Shown here: positions 14,844 through 15,394 of the stretch, one piece after another
How positions within the stretch are numbered: the first letter of the stretch is position 1
Layout: each line of letters begins with the position of its first letter
Assembly (NCBI GenBank): GCA_030595135.1
Contig: JAUVDU010000007.1
Coordinates: forward strand, 1 to 15,394
Reading direction: 5' to 3'
Length of the DNA: 15,394 nucleotides
DNA from: Deltaproteobacteria bacterium
GTDB taxonomy: Bacteria; Desulfobacterota; Anaeroferrophillalia; Anaeroferrophillales; Tharpellaceae
The notes under the pieces: model-generated
What the model saw: only the letters and a program-made list of their open reading frames with translations
Told to the model about the DNA's origin: nothing
Database searches by the model: none
Position numbers and translations under genes: made by a program

Positions 14844-15394
14844 AACCGAGGCATATTCCGGTAATCTCTGAAAGAGGGATCGATAAGGTCGGGTATCAGA
14901 TCAAGAACCTCACGGTAACTCTCCTGCACGAATAGTTCTTGAGCCCGAAGCAACATCTCCTTTAAAGAGCAAATTATCTTACCTTCGGGCAGCCCATTTG
15001 TCAAACCGCTGATAGATTGCGATTTTTCATCAAGCAGAGAGCTCTGCTGACGAGACCGGGCCAAGTGCAATAATCTTTTGCCGTTTTTCGCAGAGACTGA
15101 ATCTAAATCGGAGGTTTTTCCGGCCGACGAACGCTTATTAAAATTGCTATCATCGTACTTACTTGATGGACTTTTTGCCTTTACCGGCAAACCTTTAAAC
15201 CGATCAAGCTTTTGATGAACAATGACCCCGGGAAAACGTACCGGGGTCAGCTCGGGATGATTAACCACCCCCAGTTCACTGGGAGCCACCAATAACCAGC
15301 CTCCCGGCTGCAACAAGGAGACCAGACGCTTGATGACCCGGGTCTGAAGTTCGGCCGAAAAATAGATCAAAACGTTGCGGCAAAAAATAATATC
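14834..15394 (-). CDS. cheR: CheR methyltransferase C-terminal part (WspC-like; 5' end outside window, frameshifted)
   Basis: The minus frame is open from the right edge to a TAA at 14834-14836 and reads DIIFCRNVLIYFS, then LLQPGGWLLVAPSELG. These are the conserved CheR motifs from the C-terminal half of the SAM-dependent receptor methyltransferase. The first ATG-like start inside the window is only a TTG at 15370, so the gene plainly begins beyond the edge. After the catalytic part comes a polar, Ser/Lys-rich linker (about 15020-15200), then a helix SLKEMLLRAQELFVQESYRE that begins a TPR region. The frame then ends in a non-TPR tail, DPSFRDYRNMPRLWF, while TPR sequence resumes in the -1 frame. 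CheR transfers methyl groups to receptor glutamates and opposes the CheB encoded at the far end of the operon. The identity is secure; integrity is doubtful. Confidence 0.85.
   Translation of the reverse strand, partial: DIIFCRNVLIYFSAELQTRVIKRLVSLLQPGGWLLVAPSELGVVNHPELTPVRFPGVIVHQKLDRFKGLPVKAKSPSSKYDDSNFNKRSSAGKTSDLDSVSAKNGKRLLHLARSRQQSSLLDEKSQSISGLTNGLPEGKIICSLKEMLLRAQELFVQESYREVLDLIPDLIDPSFRDYRNMPRLWF
14837..14900 (-). other. Frameshift interval in the cheR-TPR gene
   Basis: The CheR frame ends at 14834 and the TPR frame is closed upstream at 14901-14903, so the switch must fall between these stops. Restoring one base near the CCC run (GGG at 14876-14878, plus strand) would give DPLFQRLPEYASVMVLKARS and join both parts into one CheR-TPR protein. 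This matches a single-base deletion in a short homopolymer. Confidence 0.7.

Overview
This window is a densely packed bacterial stretch in which every supported gene lies on the minus strand, so transcription runs from right to left. The mid-range GC content, the short (CBS-less) DUF39 homocysteine-synthesis protein, the Wsp-like chemosensory operon and a GGGGACA-type palindrome fit a free-living anaerobic member of the Desulfobacterota (Desulfuromonadales or relatives). That placement is inference from gene content. No rRNA, tRNA, CRISPR array, prophage or intact insertion sequence was seen.

Right block (about 7325-15394): an operon encoding a complete alternative chemosensory pathway. In transcription order it holds a CheR-type methyltransferase with a C-terminal TPR domain (cut by the window edge and apparently frameshifted), a CheW scaffold, a membrane chemoreceptor with a Cache-like sensor, a CheA-REC hybrid kinase, a REC-GGDEF diguanylate cyclase and a CheB methylesterase. 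Spacings of 3-12 nt and an ATGA overlap point to one transcript. The parts list matches the Wsp system of Pseudomonas, where surface or ligand sensing drives CheA phosphorylation of a response-regulator cyclase and raises cyclic di-GMP. Here the cyclase sits between cheA and cheB, the sensor is a long Cache type, and the cyclase has a degenerate inhibitory site. No flagellar gene or stand-alone CheY is present, so the expected output is cyclic di-GMP rather than flagellar switching.

Junction (7189-7324): the 136 bp between the two blocks hold a 63-bp nearly perfect palindrome of the REP / RAYT-associated kind, immediately upstream of the ribosome-binding site of the next gene. No convincing promoter or rho-independent terminator was found there.

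Left block (1-7188): a second chain of genes. It starts with an MTA/SAH-nucleosidase-family enzyme, followed by a DegT-family PLP aminotransferase, PhoH-type ATPase and YbeY rRNA endonuclease, joined by 14-nt, TAATG and TGATG overlaps. Next come a DUF39 homocysteine-biosynthesis protein and a very large exported TPR protein that runs off the left edge. YbeY and PhoH are RNA-metabolism housekeeping genes. The nucleosidase and DUF39 protein both touch methionine/SAM-cycle sulfur metabolism. The TPR protein carries a TonB-box-like motif just after its signal peptide.

Other points worth attention are two short imperfect tandem arrays (4 x 8 bp before the TPR gene, 4 x 7 bp over the stop codon of the CheR-TPR gene) and the frameshift between the methyltransferase and TPR parts of CheR.
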